Positions 7,616 through 17,687 of a DNA stretch of 64,000 nucleotides are shown in pieces. The number at the start of each line of letters is the position of its first letter. Position 1 is the first letter of the stretch. Source of the DNA: an uncultured Pseudokineococcus sp. (GTDB lineage Bacteria > Actinomycetota > Actinomycetes > Actinomycetales > Quadrisphaeraceae); the NCBI RefSeq assembly GCF_947499845.1, contig NZ_CANMPM010000002.1:248001-312000 (forward strand), written 5' to 3'. Below the pieces are notes generated by a model. It saw only the letters and a program-made list of their open reading frames with translations, did not search any database and was not told the origin of the DNA. The translations under genes and the position numbers were made by a program.

Positions 7616-8233
7616 TCAGCCCTCGTCGGCGCCGGGACGCCGTCGAAGGCCGGCGGGCTGGTCCGCACCCGGGCCGAGCGCGCGGGCGAGGGCGTCGACG
7701 GCGGCGGCCACGACCGCGGCCGTGTCGGCGAAGCCGCCCGCCGGGCCGGCCAGGGGGTCCAGGACGTCGTCGTCCTCGGGACGCCGGGGTGGGGGCGCCG
7801 CCGCACGCCGCCGCGCGGCGGTGGTGGCCGCCGCGCGCACGCGCGCCGCCGGGTCGCGGCCGGGCACGCGCTCGCCGTCGAGCAGGCGGGCGAGCTCGCG
7901 CAGCGTGAAGGTCCAGCGGGCGGCCCGCGGAGCCAGGCGCGCGGCGTCGGCGGCGTGGGCGCGCGTGAGGGCGAGGACGAGGTCGGCGCCCAGCAGGGTG
8001 CTCGCCTCGGCGCGGCGCGCGGAGAAGCCGACGACGGACCCGCCGTGCTCGAGGACGGGACCCACGGCGCCCGGGGCCATCGGCGCGCCGGGGGCGGCGC
8101 GCAGGCCGGCGCTCACGACCTCCGCGCCGGGGCCCAGGGCCGGGGCGAGCAGCCGCTCGACCATGGGCGAGCGGCACGTGCCCTCCCCGCACACGGCGAC
8201 GACGCGCGCCGGCCCGGTCAGCGTGGGGCTCAC
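7616..8233 (-). CDS. Low-molecular-weight protein-tyrosine phosphatase family protein
   Basis: The 205-residue product has the phosphatase P-loop C-x5-R as CGEGTCRSP (Cys15, Arg21) at the N terminus, and a late Asp159-Pro160 ([12 protein letters not shown]) at the place of the family's general-acid DP loop. The usual Asn in the loop (CxGNxCRS) is replaced. An Arg/Ala/Pro-rich insertion (~125-155) precedes the DP loop, making it longer than the usual ~150-160 residues. The GTG start overlaps the stop of the upstream membrane protein gene (GTGA). Substrate is unknown; its position in a sensor operon suggests a signalling role, by inference. Confidence 0.82.
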   Translation of the reverse strand: MSPTLTGPARVVAVCGEGTCRSPMVERLLAPALGPGAEVVSAGLRAAPGAPMAPGAVGPVLEHGGSVVGFSARRAEASTLLGADLVLALTRAHAADAARLAPRAARWTFTLRELARLLDGERVPGRDPAARVRAAATTAARRRAAAPPPRRPEDDDVLDPLAGPAGGFADTAAVVAAAVDALARALGPGADQPAGLRRRPGADEG

Positions 8234-8994
8234 GGCCCGACCACCGCCGCGAGCAGCTGCACCGGGACGGCGGCCAGGCCCGCGGAGACGAGCCCGATCG
8301 TGCCGGACAGGCGCCGCGAGGTCGCCCGCGGCAGGGCCACGAGCAGGCGGTCGACGGCCCCCACGACGACGGCGAGGGCGACGCCGAGGACGGCGGCCTC
8401 CACGGCGCGCACGTCGGGCAGCAGGCCCGCCACGGCGGCGGCCGCCGCGCCGGCGGCCACGAGCGCGAGCGCCCCGGTGAGCCGCTGCGGCCAGGGCAGC
8501 GCAGTGACGAGCAGCGCGGCGGCGAGGCCGCCGGCCCCCACGAGCACGACGTCGGGCTGGAGCGCGGCGGCGGACAGCCAGCCGGTGGCGAGGCCCGCGA
8601 CGGCCGCACCCGCGACGGTGCCGGCCACCGACTCGGCGAGCCGCGGGCGACCGTCGCGACGCAGGATCTGGTGGAGGAAGGCGAGGACCACGGAGAGCCC
8701 GAGCGCCGCGAGCACGGCCTCCGCGGCGCCGGCGGCGCTCGGGTCCGCCAGGGGCCGGGCGCGGCCCTGGGTGCCCCCGAGCACGAGGGCGGCCGTGGCG
8801 CCCACCCCCGCGACCGCGACGACGGCGCTCGTGCCCGACGGCGAGGGCAGCGCGAGCAGGCGGGGCCAGCCGAGGCCCACGAGGACGGCCAGCAGGGCGA
8901 CCAGCGGCGCCACGGCCACGGGGGCCCAGAGCACGGCGGCGGCGAGGGCCGCGGCGCAGGCGGCGCCGGCGGCGGCGGGCAGGACGCGGATCAC
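8230..8994 (-). CDS. Multi-pass membrane protein of unknown function
   Basis: The GTG at 8994 is preceded by GAGGAG at nine bases and gives 254 residues. Almost the whole chain is hydrophobic, with about eight predicted spans separated by short loops; one conserved-looking loop is [19 protein letters not shown] at ~107-125. No transporter or enzyme motif is recognised. It is the first gene of the minus-strand run leading to the phosphatase, sensors and regulator, and is divergent from glnR with a 136-bp gap, so it could be under GlnR or shared control. Confidence 0.7.
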   Translation of the reverse strand: MIRVLPAAAGAACAAALAAAVLWAPVAVAPLVALLAVLVGLGWPRLLALPSPSGTSAVVAVAGVGATAALVLGGTQGRARPLADPSAAGAAEAVLAALGLSVVLAFLHQILRRDGRPRLAESVAGTVAGAAVAGLATGWLSAAALQPDVVLVGAGGLAAALLVTALPWPQRLTGALALVAAGAAAAAVAGLLPDVRAVEAAVLGVALAVVVGAVDRLLVALPRATSRRLSGTIGLVSAGLAAVPVQLLAAVVGP

Positions 8995-9130
8995 CGCCCG
9001 GAGCTCCTCACGGCGGGCATCCTCGCAGACGCCCGGGGCCCGGCCCCTATCCTCGCCGGTGACCGGGGTCGCCTGGGCGGCGCCCCGCGCCCCCGCCGGG
9101 CGCCGCACGCCGCACGGTGAGGAGGGGGTC

Positions 9131-9841
9131 GTGGCTCAGCTCCTCATGCTCACCAACGCCCTCGCCCCCTCGGCCGAGGTGCTGCCCGCCCTCGGGCTCC
9201 TCGCCCACCACGTCCGGGTGCTGCCCGCGGAGCCGTCCGTCCTCGTCGACGCGCCGTCGGCCGACGCCGTCCTCGTCGACGGCCGCCGCGAGCTGGCGGC
9301 CGCCCGATCCCTGACCCGCCTGCTGCGCACCACGGGGGTCTCCTGCCCCCTGCTGCTCGTCCTCACCGAGGGCGGCCTCGCCGCCGTCGCCGCCGACTGG
9401 GGCATGGACGACGTCCTCCTCGACTCCGCCGGCCCGGCCGAGGTCGAGGCACGGCTCCGCCTGGCGACGGGCCGCGCCCGTCTCGCCGACGACGAGGGCG
9501 AGGCGAGCGACGAGATCCGCGCGGGCGACGTCGTCGTCGAGGAGTCCACCTACACGGCGCGCGTGCGGGGCCGCGTCCTCGACCTCACCTACAAGGAGTT
9601 CGAGCTCCTCAAGCACCTCGCGCAGCACCCGGGCCGCGTCTTCACGCGCGCCCAGCTGCTCCAGGAGGTCTGGGGCTACGACTACTTCGGCGGCACGCGG
9701 ACGGTCGACGTCCACGTCCGCCGCCTGCGCGCCAAGCTCGGCGCCGACCACGAGCAGCTCATCGGCACCGTCCGCAACGTCGGCTACCGCTTCGTCCCGC
9801 CGGCCCGCGACCGCCGCGACGCCGAGCCGCTCGACGCCTGA
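9131..9841 (+). CDS. glnR: GlnR-type OmpR-family nitrogen regulator
   Basis: The 236-residue product matches the actinobacterial GlnR pattern closely: [21 protein letters not shown] at the N terminus, [39 protein letters not shown], and a C-terminal winged helix ending in [19 protein letters not shown] through [13 protein letters not shown]. GlnR is an orphan, atypical response regulator that controls ammonium assimilation genes (glnA, amtB, nir) in Streptomyces and mycobacteria. The acidic pocket is incomplete, as known for the family. Start is the GTG at 9131, just after a GGAGGGGG ribosome site. A TATCCT at 9048-9053 could be a -10. Downstream is a 180-bp gap before the MarR gene. Confidence 0.93.
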   Translation: MAQLLMLTNALAPSAEVLPALGLLAHHVRVLPAEPSVLVDAPSADAVLVDGRRELAAARSLTRLLRTTGVSCPLLLVLTEGGLAAVAADWGMDDVLLDSAGPAEVEARLRLATGRARLADDEGEASDEIRAGDVVVEESTYTARVRGRVLDLTYKEFELLKHLAQHPGRVFTRAQLLQEVWGYDYFGGTRTVDVHVRRLRAKLGADHEQLIGTVRNVGYRFVPPARDRRDAEPLDA

Positions 9842-9960
9842 GGTCCGCCGCCGGGCGGCCCCGCCCCGGCTCCCTCGACCCTCCCCGCCGGCGCCCGCCC
9901 TCCTGCGGCCCCGCCCCCTCCCGCAGCGCCACCCGCCCGGGTGACCCACGCGAATCCCGG

Positions 9961-10008
9961 TTCGACGGAACAGTTGCCCGGGGCATATCGTTGCTTCTAG
10001 CACGCAAC
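9961..10008 (+). promoter_or_regulatory. Promoter/operator region of the MarR-MFS operon
   Basis: TTCGAC (9961-9966) and CATATC (9984-9989), 17 bases apart, form a weak -35/-10 pair. Overlapping the predicted transcript start is an inverted repeat GTTGC-N9-GCAAC (9990-10008), suited to autorepression by the MarR protein encoded 13 bases farther on. Local AT content is higher than around it. Confidence 0.5.
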
Positions 10009-10021
10009 ATGGGGAGACGCG

Positions 10022-10660
10022 ATGATCACGGCGAGGACCGCCGCGGACCTGCTGGAGGAGGCCCGGGGGCTGCACCGCAGCACCCGGGCGCTCCTGCGCC
10101 GACCCGCCTCCGACCGGACGGGGGCCGCCGCCGAGGCCGTGCTCGCCCTCCTCGCCGAGGCCGGCGAGGTGCGCCCCGGCGCCCTCGCCTGCCGGGTCGG
10201 CGCCTCGCCGTCCGTGCTGAGCCGCCAGCTGGCGGACCTGGAGGAGGCCGGCCTCGTCGAGCGTCGCGCGGACCCCGACGACGGCCGCGCGCACCTCGTG
10301 CGCACCTCCCCCGACGGGGACGCCCTGCTCGCCGCGACGGCGAGCGCCCGCGCGGAGCGGCTGCGCGGCGTCCTCGATGCGTGGAGCGAGCACGACGCCC
10401 GCGCGGCGCTCGCCTCCCTGGCGCGGCTCCGCCACGACCTCGAGACGGCGGCGGGCGGCACCCGCTCCGACGCCTCCGCGGCCGCCCGTGCGACTCCCGA
10501 CCACCGGACCCCCGACCACGGGACCTCCTCCGACGAGGCCCCCGACCACCGGCACCCGCCGGAGCCCGGACGACGACGTCCTGCGGTGCACCACCCCGAC
10601 CCGACGACCGCAGCGACCGGCCACCGCGCCGTCCGCGCAGACCAGGAGGTGGGCGCGTGA
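10022..10660 (+). CDS. MarR-family transcriptional regulator
   Basis: A 212-residue protein. Residues ~1-145 form a MarR winged helix: LLAEAGEVRPGALACRVGASPSVLSRQLADLEEAGLVERRADPDDGRAHLVRTS contains the recognition helix (SPSVLSRQLADLE) and the wing with the family's D-R motif (DPDDGRA). The last ~70 residues are an unusual His/Pro/Thr-rich tail (DHRTPDHGTSSDEAPDHRHPPEP) without family counterpart. Start ATG is preceded by GGGGAG at six bases. Its stop overlaps the GTG of an MFS efflux gene, the typical arrangement for a MarR repressor of a drug pump. Confidence 0.9.
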   Translation: MITARTAADLLEEARGLHRSTRALLRRPASDRTGAAAEAVLALLAEAGEVRPGALACRVGASPSVLSRQLADLEEAGLVERRADPDDGRAHLVRTSPDGDALLAATASARAERLRGVLDAWSEHDARAALASLARLRHDLETAAGGTRSDASAAARATPDHRTPDHGTSSDEAPDHRHPPEPGRRRPAVHHPDPTTAATGHRAVRADQEVGA

Positions 10661-12561
10661 GCGTCCTGTCCGCCCCGAGGACCACGGGCGAGGGCCCCGA
10701 CGACCGCCCGGAGGAGCAGCGCCCCGACGGCGCCGCCCCGGCGTCCTCCTCGGCGCCGCCCGCGGCCCCCGGCCCGGGCGGCAGCCCCGCCGGGCCGACG
10801 GGCGAGGCGCCCGGCATGACCCACCGGCAGGTGCTCGAGGTCCTGGCGGGCCTCCTCGCCGGCCTCTTCACGGCCCTGCTGTCGACGACCATCGTCGCGA
10901 CGGCCCTGCCGACGATCATCGGCGACCTCGGCGGCACCCAGACCGCCTACACGTGGGTGGTCACGGCGGCGCTGCTCGCCAACGCCGTCTCCACGCCCCT
11001 GTGGGGCAAGCTCGCCGACCTCTTCAGCAAGAAGCTCCTCGTCCAGCTCTCGCTCGTCGTGTTCGTCGTCGGCTCGGTGATCGCCGGCGTCTCGCAGGAC
11101 GTGTCCCAGCTCATCGCGGCCCGGGTCGTCCAGGGCGTCGGCATGGGCGGCCTCACGGCGCTGGTCGTCGCCATCATCGGGTCGGTCATCCCGCCCCGGC
11201 AGCGCGGCCGCTACTCCGGCTACATGGGCGCCGTCATGGCCGTCGCCATGTCCGGCGGGCCGCTCGCCGGCGGCGCCATCGTCGGCGTCGTCAGCTGGCG
11301 CTGGACCTTCTTCGCCTGCGTGCCCCTCGCCGTCGTCGCCCTCGTGCTCATCCAGCGCACGCTCGTCCTGGTCGAGAGCAAGCGCCGCCCCCGCATCGAC
11401 TGGCCGGGCGCCGTCCTGCTCTCCACGGGCGTGAGCCTGCTGCTCGTCTGGGTCTCCTTCGTCGGCGACTCCTTCGCGTGGGCCTCCTGGCAGACCGCCG
11501 CGATGGTGGGCGGCGGGCTGGCGCTCTGCGCCGCCCTCGTGCTCGTCGAGCAGCGGGCCGCCGAGCCGATCATCCCGCTCGGCGTCCTCAAGGAGCGCAC
11601 GACGGCCCTGGCCGTCGTCGCGAGCGTCGCCGTCGGCATCGCCCTCTTCGGGTCGAGCGTCTTCCTCGGGCAGTACTTCCAGACCGCCCGCGGCTACAGC
11701 GCCTTCGACGCCGGCCTGCTCACGCTGCCCAACGTCGCCGGGTCCCTCGTGGGCACGATCGTCTCCGGGCGCCTCATCACGCGCTACGGCCGCTGGAAGC
11801 GCTTCCTCGTCGGCGGCGCGCTCATCATGATCACCGGGCTGTCGCTCATGGGCACCGTGGACCACCTCACGCCGCTGTGGCACGTGGGCGTCTTCATCTC
11901 CCTCATCGGCCTCGGCACCGGCTGCCTCATGCAGAACACCGTCCTCGCGGTGCAGAACACCGTGGCGCTGAAGGACATCGGCTCGGCCTCGAGCTCGGTC
12001 GCCTTCTTCCGCACCCTCGGCGGCACCATCGGCGTCTCCGTGCTCGGCTCGGTGCTCGCCACCCGCGTCGCCGACCTCACCAGCCAGGGCCTCGCCGACC
12101 TCGGCGTCGTCACGGGCAGCGGCGGCGGCTCCGGCGGCGGCAGCCTCGACATCGCCGCGCTCCCGGCCCCGGTCGCCGAGGTCGTCCGCGCCTCTTACGG
12201 CGACGCCACCGGGCGGATCTTCCTCATCGCCGCGGCGGTCGCCGTCGTCACCCTCGTGGCGGTCAGCCTCATCCGCGAGGTGCCGCTGCGCACCACCGTG
12301 GACGTCGTGTCGAAGGAGGGGGGGCCTGCAGCCGACGCGTCGACCGCCGGCGCCACCACCGAGGCCCCCGCCGACGGCGGGACGCCGCTCGGCCGCCACG
12401 CCGATCTCGGGGCGCCGGTCGACGCCGCCGCCGAGGCCCCGGCCGCGGCGGACGGCGCCCCCGGCCCGCGGGGACGCCACGCGGCGCCGACGGCCGCGGA
12501 CCCTGACCCTGATGGGGACGCCGACGCGGCGGACCGGCGGCCGAGCACGACCGGCGCCTGA
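10657..12561 (+). CDS. DHA2-type (EmrB/QacA) MFS multidrug efflux transporter
   Basis: A 634-residue proton-driven exporter. A ~52-residue Pro/Ala-rich cytoplasmic head precedes the first span ([26 protein letters not shown], a DHA2 hallmark). The loop motif [13 protein letters not shown] follows span 2, and [15 protein letters not shown] is motif C-like. About 14 spans are seen up to [13 protein letters not shown] Gly/Ser linker (SGGGSGGGS) sits before the last span, and ~95 residues of acidic/Ala-rich cytoplasmic tail follow. GTGA overlap with the MarR gene indicates coupled translation. Substrate cannot be inferred. Confidence 0.92.
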   Translation: MSVLSAPRTTGEGPDDRPEEQRPDGAAPASSSAPPAAPGPGGSPAGPTGEAPGMTHRQVLEVLAGLLAGLFTALLSTTIVATALPTIIGDLGGTQTAYTWVVTAALLANAVSTPLWGKLADLFSKKLLVQLSLVVFVVGSVIAGVSQDVSQLIAARVVQGVGMGGLTALVVAIIGSVIPPRQRGRYSGYMGAVMAVAMSGGPLAGGAIVGVVSWRWTFFACVPLAVVALVLIQRTLVLVESKRRPRIDWPGAVLLSTGVSLLLVWVSFVGDSFAWASWQTAAMVGGGLALCAALVLVEQRAAEPIIPLGVLKERTTALAVVASVAVGIALFGSSVFLGQYFQTARGYSAFDAGLLTLPNVAGSLVGTIVSGRLITRYGRWKRFLVGGALIMITGLSLMGTVDHLTPLWHVGVFISLIGLGTGCLMQNTVLAVQNTVALKDIGSASSSVAFFRTLGGTIGVSVLGSVLATRVADLTSQGLADLGVVTGSGGGSGGGSLDIAALPAPVAEVVRASYGDATGRIFLIAAAVAVVTLVAVSLIREVPLRTTVDVVSKEGGPAADASTAGATTEAPADGGTPLGRHADLGAPVDAAAEAPAAADGAPGPRGRHAAPTAADPDPDGDADAADRRPSTTGA

Positions 12562-12566
12562 GCGGC

Positions 12567-12596
12567 GCCGCCCGTCGGGCGGCCCCGACGGGCGGC
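12567..12596 (+). terminator. 13-bp stem-loop after the MFS gene
   Basis: A perfect 13-bp stem (12567-12579 with 12584-12596) around a four-base loop starts six bases after the MFS stop and ends before the mshD promoter. No T tract follows. Confidence 0.75.
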
Positions 12597-12603
12597 CCGT
12601 CCC

Positions 12604-12609
12604 TAGGGT
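12604..12609 (+). promoter_or_regulatory. Leaderless -10 (TAGGGT) of mshD
   Basis: TAGGGT is separated by eight bases from the GTG start at 12618, with no Shine-Dalgarno between them. Confidence 0.55.
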
Positions 12610-12617
12610 GGCTGGCC

Positions 12618-13631
12618 GTGAGCGACTCCCCGCCCGTCCCTCCCCGCGACGCCCCTCCCCGCGAGGCCCCCGACGGCGTCCACCTCGTCCCGGCCCTCGC
12701 GCCGGGCGAGGTGGACGCCGTCCTCGCGCTCGTGGCGGCCGCCGCCCGCGCCGACGGGACGCCGCCGGTCTCCGAGCAGGGCCTGCTGCAGCTGCGCGCG
12801 GGCGAGCCGCACCTGCAGCACCTGCTCGCCCGCCGCGACGGGCGCCTCGTCGGCTACGGCCTCCTCGTGCCGGAGCCCGGCGGGGAGGGCGCCGGGTCGG
12901 CGGGCGCCCTCGTCGGCGAGCTCGTCGTCGACCCGGCCGCCCGCGGCCGCGGGACCGGGCGGGCGCTGCTCGAGGCGGCCCTCGCGGCGCGCGGCGAGCG
13001 GGCGCTGCGCCTGTGGATGCACGGCGACCTGCCCGCCGCCGCGGCGCTGGCCCGGGGGGCGGGTCTCACCCGCGTGCGCGAGCTCCTCACGATGGAGGCC
13101 GACCTCTCCGCGCCCCTGCCCCCGCTCCCGGAGGTCGACGGTGTGCGCCTGCGCTCCTTCGAGCCCGGGCGCGACGAGGAGGCCTGGCTCGCCGTCAACG
13201 CACGGGCCTTCGCCGACCACCCCGAGCAGGGCGCCTGGACCCTCGAGGACGTCCGCGCCCGCGAGGCCGAGCCCTGGTTCGACGCCGCCGGGCTCCTGCT
13301 GGCCGAGGACGAGCGCACCGGTGCGCTGCTCGGCTCGCACTGGACGAAGACGACGCCCGCGGAGGACGGGGCCGACGAGGGGAGCGCGCCGGTCGGCGAG
13401 GTCTACGTCGTCGGCGTCGACCCCTCCGCGCAGGGCCGGGGCGTAGGGCGCCTCGTCACCCTCGCCGGGCTGCACCACCTGCGGGACCGGGGCGTGCGCC
13501 GCGTCGAGCTGTACGTCGAGGCCGACAACGCGGCGGCGCTCGCCGTCTACCGCCGGCTCGGCTTCGAGCGCTCCGGCGCGGACATCGTCGTCGAGGCGCC
13601 GGCGACCGCGGCGACCGGGGGGCGCCCGTGA
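12618..13631 (+). CDS. mshD: Mycothiol synthase
   Basis: A 337-residue protein made of two tandem GNAT acetyltransferase domains (roughly 20-165 and 175-325), the MshD layout. Acetyl-CoA loops are visible as [14 protein letters not shown] in the N-domain and [13 protein letters not shown] in the C-domain; the C-domain also has [16 protein letters not shown] and [18 protein letters not shown]. MshD acetylates Cys-GlcN-Ins in the last step of mycothiol synthesis, the main low-molecular-weight thiol of actinobacteria. It is followed by ppk1, mutT1 and pstSCAB, a gene order also seen near mshD in other actinobacteria. The GTG start is read from a leaderless -10. Confidence 0.93.
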   Translation: MSDSPPVPPRDAPPREAPDGVHLVPALAPGEVDAVLALVAAAARADGTPPVSEQGLLQLRAGEPHLQHLLARRDGRLVGYGLLVPEPGGEGAGSAGALVGELVVDPAARGRGTGRALLEAALAARGERALRLWMHGDLPAAAALARGAGLTRVRELLTMEADLSAPLPPLPEVDGVRLRSFEPGRDEEAWLAVNARAFADHPEQGAWTLEDVRAREAEPWFDAAGLLLAEDERTGALLGSHWTKTTPAEDGADEGSAPVGEVYVVGVDPSAQGRGVGRLVTLAGLHHLRDRGVRRVELYVEADNAAALAVYRRLGFERSGADIVVEAPATAATGGRP

Positions 13632-13786
13632 GCGCGGGCCGCCGCGAGCGCCGCCGTCGACGGCAGCAGCGCGCCGGGTCGCCCGCCGCACCAGCCCGGC
13701 CGGCCGCCGCACCCTCTCGACCGGCCCCCTCGCCGCCGTCCTCGCCGCCGTCCGCGGAGGCGCCGACCGGGGCGGCCGGTGGCACC

Positions 13787-16099
13787 ATGAGGGAGGTGAC
13801 CACGTCGACCGACAAGGGCCCCGGCGCGACCGCCACCAGCGGCGAGGGCCTCGCCGCCCGACCCGACGCCGCGGTGGAGCTCGACGACGGCGCCCGCGCG
13901 GGCGGGGCCTCCCGGACGCTCGACACGGAGACGGCCGCCCACCTCGGCGACGCGGCGCCCATGCCCGTGCCAGGGGCCGCCGCCGGCGACGACGAGCCGC
14001 TGCCCGACGACCGGTTCCTCGACCGCGAGCTGTCGTGGCTCGCCTTCAACGACCGGGTGCTGCAGCTCGCGGAGGACGACGACCTCCCCCTGCTGGAGCG
14101 GGCCCGCTTCCTCGCCATCTTCGCCTCGAACCTCGACGAGTTCTTCATGGTCCGCGTGGCCGGCCTCAAGCGCCGCATCGCCACGGGCCTCGCCGTCACG
14201 GCCGCCTCGGGGCTCCAGCCGCGCGAGGTGCTCTCGCAGGTCTCCCGCCGCGCCCACGAGCTCATGGAGCGCCACGCGCGCGTGCACTCCGAGGTCGTCC
14301 GCCCCCGGCTCGTCGACGCCGGGATCCGCATCGTGCGCTGGGAGGAGCTCGAGGACGAGGAGCGCGCCGGCCTCGGGACCTTCTTCTCCCGACAGGTCTT
14401 CCCCGTTCTCACGCCGCTGGCGGTCGACCCGGCGCACCCCTTCCCCTACATCTCGGGGCTCTCGCTCAACCTCGCCGTCGTCGCGCGCAACCCCTCCACG
14501 GGCACCGAGCACTTCGCGCGCATCAAGGTGCCGCCGCTGCTGCCCCGGCTGGTGCCGGTGGACGACGACGACGACGCCGGCGCGCGCGGGGCACCGGCCT
14601 CCGTGCGCTTCCTGCCCCTCGAGGAGCTCGTCGGCGCCCACCTCGACCAGCTCTTCCCCGGCATGACCGTGGTGGCCAGCTCGGCGTTCCGCGTCACCCG
14701 CAACGAGGACCTCGAGGTCGAGGAGGACGACGCCGAGAACATCCTCCAGGCCCTGGAGAAGGAGCTGCTGCGGCGGCGCTTCGGCCCGCCCGTCCGCCTC
14801 GAGGTCGCCGACGACACCGACGAGCACGTGCGCGAGCTCCTCGTGCGCGAGCTGGGGGTGCGCGGCAGCGAGGTCTACGAGCTGCCCGCCCCGCTCGACC
14901 TGCGGTGCCTCAACGCCGTCGCCGACCTCGACCGGCCGGAGCTGCACTACCCCAAGGCCGTCTCCCGCACGCACCACCTGCTCACGGACGGCCGTGAGAC
15001 CGCCTCTCCCGGCGACGTCTTCACGGCCGTGCGCAAGCACGACATCCTCCTGCACCACCCCTACGACGCCTTCTCGACGAGCGTCCAGGAGTTCCTGCAG
15101 CAGGCGGCGGCCGACCCGGACGTCCTCGCCATCAAGCAGACGCTCTACCGCACGAGCGGGGACTCCCCGATCGTCGACGCGCTCATCGACGCCGCCGACG
15201 CCGGCAAGCAGGTCGTCGCCCTCGTGGAGATCAAGGCGCGGTTCGACGAGCAGGCCAACATCTCGTGGGCCCGCAAGCTCGAGCAGGCCGGCGTCCACGT
15301 CGTCTACGGCATCGTGGGCCTCAAGACGCACGCCAAGCTGTGCCTCGTCGTGCGCCAGGAGCGCGACGGGCTGCGCCGGTACTGCCACATCGGCACGGGC
15401 AACTACAACCCGAAGACGGCGCGGCTCTACGAGGACATGGGCCTGCTCACCGCCGACGAGACCGTCGGCGAGGACGTCACCAAGCTCTTCAACCAGCTCT
15501 CCGGCTACGCCCCGCGCACGACGTTCTCCCGGCTGCTCGTGGCGCCCCGCTCCCTGCGGGCCGGCCTCGTCGAGCGCATCGAGCGGGAGGTCGAGCACCA
15601 CCGCGCCGGCCGGCCGGCGGAGGTGATGGTCAAGGTCAACTCGATGGTCGACGAGACGATCATCGACGCGCTCTACCGGGCCTCGCGCGCCGGGGTGCCG
15701 GTCACCGTCGTCGTCCGCGGCATCTGCGCCCTGCGACCGGGCATCCCCGGGCTCTCGGAGACGGTGCGCGTGCGCTCGGTCCTCGGGCGCTACCTCGAGC
15801 ACAGCCGCATCTTCGCCTTCGCGGCCGGCGGCACCCCCGAGGTGTGGATCGGCAGCGCCGACATGATGCACCGCAACCTCGACCGCCGCGTCGAGGCGCT
15901 GGTGAAGATCGACGACGGCGCCGAGGTCGCCGAGCTGCTCGAGTACCTCGAGCTCCAGGCCGACGACGGCACGGCCTCCTGGCACCTCGGGCCCGACGGC
16001 ACCTGGGAGCGCCACAGCCACGACGCCGACGGGAAGCGCCTGCTGGACGTGCAGCAGCACCTGCTGGAGCGGCGGCACGCCCCCGCCGGGCGGTCCTGA
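13787..16099 (+). CDS. ppk1: Polyphosphate kinase
   Basis: A 770-residue enzyme that reversibly polymerises the gamma-phosphate of ATP into polyphosphate. The N domain starts [21 protein letters not shown] at ~77 and [17 protein letters not shown] at ~114. The catalytic domain has [20 protein letters not shown] with the phospho-acceptor His534, and LEHSRIFAF with the second conserved His672, then [16 protein letters not shown]. The ATG at 13787 leaves a ~75-residue acidic leader; a GTG at 13628 in the same frame, overlapping the mshD stop as GTGA, would add 53 Pro/Arg-rich residues and is a real alternative. Its position before the pst operon suits a phosphate-storage role. Confidence 0.95.
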   Translation: MREVTTSTDKGPGATATSGEGLAARPDAAVELDDGARAGGASRTLDTETAAHLGDAAPMPVPGAAAGDDEPLPDDRFLDRELSWLAFNDRVLQLAEDDDLPLLERARFLAIFASNLDEFFMVRVAGLKRRIATGLAVTAASGLQPREVLSQVSRRAHELMERHARVHSEVVRPRLVDAGIRIVRWEELEDEERAGLGTFFSRQVFPVLTPLAVDPAHPFPYISGLSLNLAVVARNPSTGTEHFARIKVPPLLPRLVPVDDDDDAGARGAPASVRFLPLEELVGAHLDQLFPGMTVVASSAFRVTRNEDLEVEEDDAENILQALEKELLRRRFGPPVRLEVADDTDEHVRELLVRELGVRGSEVYELPAPLDLRCLNAVADLDRPELHYPKAVSRTHHLLTDGRETASPGDVFTAVRKHDILLHHPYDAFSTSVQEFLQQAAADPDVLAIKQTLYRTSGDSPIVDALIDAADAGKQVVALVEIKARFDEQANISWARKLEQAGVHVVYGIVGLKTHAKLCLVVRQERDGLRRYCHIGTGNYNPKTARLYEDMGLLTADETVGEDVTKLFNQLSGYAPRTTFSRLLVAPRSLRAGLVERIEREVEHHRAGRPAEVMVKVNSMVDETIIDALYRASRAGVPVTVVVRGICALRPGIPGLSETVRVRSVLGRYLEHSRIFAFAAGGTPEVWIGSADMMHRNLDRRVEALVKIDDGAEVAELLEYLELQADDGTASWHLGPDGTWERHSHDADGKRLLDVQQHLLERRHAPAGRS

Positions 16100-16101
16100 G
16101 C

Positions 16102-16124
16102 CCGGAGGGCGCACCGGCCTCCGG
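16102..16124 (+). terminator. 7-bp hairpin after ppk1
   Basis: CCGGAGG (16102-16108) pairs with CCTCCGG (16118-16124) three bases after the ppk1 stop. Short and without a T run, so only a candidate. Confidence 0.45.
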
Positions 16125-16305
16125 CGGGGGGAGGGACGCGCCCTGCCCGTCCCCCCGCCCCGGCCCGCGTCCTTCCCCGCCGCCCGCCCCGCCGCCCGGC
16201 CGGCGGGCCGCCCCCCGGCCGCCGACGCCCCTCGGGGCCACGGGCTCGCCGCGCCCGCCCTCGGCCCCGGCGGGAGCCGGGCCGCCGGGGTGGCAGCATC
16301 GGCGG

Positions 16306-17433
16306 ATGGACCCCGCGCCCCGACCCCGCCCGGGACCCGACCGAGGACGAGCCCCCCTCGCGGCGGTGCCCCCGCCCGCACCGCGGACGAGCCCGCCCCC
16401 GGCGACCAGAAGCGCTGCGCCGCAGCCGCAGCCGCTGCGGAGCAGCACCGAGGACACGGCCTCCGCCGAGCCCGACGGGCCCCTGGCCGGCCGCACGGAC
16501 CCGGTGCGCGCCGCGGGCGCCCTCGTGTGGCGGCTCCGCTCGGGGCGCCTGCAGGTGGCGCTCGTGCACCGGCCGGCCTACGACGACTGGTCCTTCCCCA
16601 AGGGCAAGCTCGACCCGGGCGAGTCCGCCGTGGGCGCGGCCGTCCGCGAGGTGGCCGAGGAGACCGGGCTGCGCGTGGTGCTCGGGCAGCCGCTGCCCGC
16701 GGCGCGGTACGTCCTCGGCGGCAGCGGCGACCGCGTCGTCAAGCACGTGGCGTACTGGGCCGCACCGGCTCCCGCGGGCGGCCTGCCGCGCCCGCCCCGG
16801 CCCCGGGAGGTCGACCGGACCGAGTGGGTGGACGTCGACGAGGCGCACCGCCGGCTCACGCGCCGGGGCGACCAGGTGCAGCTGCGCGCGCTCGCGGCGC
16901 TGCACGAGGACGGCTGCCTCGACACGTGGGCGCTCGTCGTCGTGCGCCACGGGCACGCCCGCCCCACCACCGTGTGGGCCCACGACGAGGCCGACCGCCC
17001 CCTCGTGGCCTCCGGCCGCCGCGAGGCGCAGCAGCTCGTGCCGCTGCTCGCCGCCCGCGGTCCGGCGCGCGTCGTCTCGAGCCCCTGGGAGCGGTGCCTG
17101 CAGACCGTGCGGCCGTTCGTCGAGGACTCCGGGGTCGGCCTGCGCACCAAGGGCCGGCTCACGGAGTCGGCGCACCGCCGCGACCCCGACAAGGTGGCGC
17201 GCTACGTCGGCCACCTCGTCGACAAGGGCCGGCCCGTCGTCGTCTGCACGCACCGCCCCGTCCTCGGCACGCTGCTCGGGGCCCTGGCCGGGCGCGCGGC
17301 GGCCGGCAGCGGGGCGGGCGCCGCCATCCCCGCCACGGACCCCTTCCTGGCCCCCGGGGAGGCGCTGGTGGCGCACGTCTCGCGGCGGTCGGGGCGCGTC
17401 GTCGCCGTCGAGCGGCACGCCCCGCAGCCGTAG
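16306..17433 (+). CDS. mutT1: MutT1-type Nudix hydrolase fused to a histidine phosphatase
   Basis: A 375-residue two-domain protein. The Nudix domain (~66-200) has a perfect Nudix box G-x5-E-x7-REVAEETGL at residues 100-122. The C domain (~207-375) is a histidine phosphatase with VVVRHGHA (RHG at 214-216), SSPWERCLQT and a late THRPVLG. This fusion is known from mycobacterial MutT1, which cleans 8-oxo-(d)GTP and also acts on diadenosine polyphosphates. The first 65 residues are Pro/Ala/Arg-rich. CAGCAT ends six bases before the ATG and may be a leaderless -10. It sits between ppk1 and pstS. Confidence 0.9.
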   Translation: MDPAPRPRPGPDRGRAPLAAVPPPAPRTSPPPATRSAAPQPQPLRSSTEDTASAEPDGPLAGRTDPVRAAGALVWRLRSGRLQVALVHRPAYDDWSFPKGKLDPGESAVGAAVREVAEETGLRVVLGQPLPAARYVLGGSGDRVVKHVAYWAAPAPAGGLPRPPRPREVDRTEWVDVDEAHRRLTRRGDQVQLRALAALHEDGCLDTWALVVVRHGHARPTTVWAHDEADRPLVASGRREAQQLVPLLAARGPARVVSSPWERCLQTVRPFVEDSGVGLRTKGRLTESAHRRDPDKVARYVGHLVDKGRPVVVCTHRPVLGTLLGALAGRAAAGSGAGAAIPATDPFLAPGEALVAHVSRRSGRVVAVERHAPQP

Positions 17434-17560
17434 CGCGCGGCCCTTCCCGCCCGGCCCGCCCCGTGGGAGGCTCGGCCACCCCGCGCTTCCGGTCGCGCAG
17501 AGTGCCGGCGACCGCGGAGCGTGGCCGATCGGCGGCATCCCGCGGACCCGGCCACGCGCC

Positions 17561-17582
17561 GTTCACCCCTGGTTCACCGACG
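17561..17582 (+). promoter_or_regulatory. PHO box upstream of pstS
   Basis: Two direct repeats GTTCACC at 17561 and 17572, spaced exactly 11 bases, match the actinobacterial PhoP-binding PHO box unit (GTTCACC plus four bases). A TACCGT -10 candidate lies at 17610-17615, placing the box next to the -35 region as expected for an activator site. The site supports PhoRP control of the pst operon. Confidence 0.85.
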
Positions 17583-17687
17583 CCCAGGGGTCCTGACACC
17601 TGCCCTCCCTACCGTCCAGGACGTCGGCGGGACACCCCGCCGCCCGACGGCCCACCCGGCCGCCCTTCGACGAGAGGCCCTTCCCTG

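Noticed and set aside
7609-7806. 66-residue N-terminal extension of the sensor kinase
   Set aside because: It lies wholly inside the phosphatase gene in another frame and has Pro/Arg-rich shadow composition.
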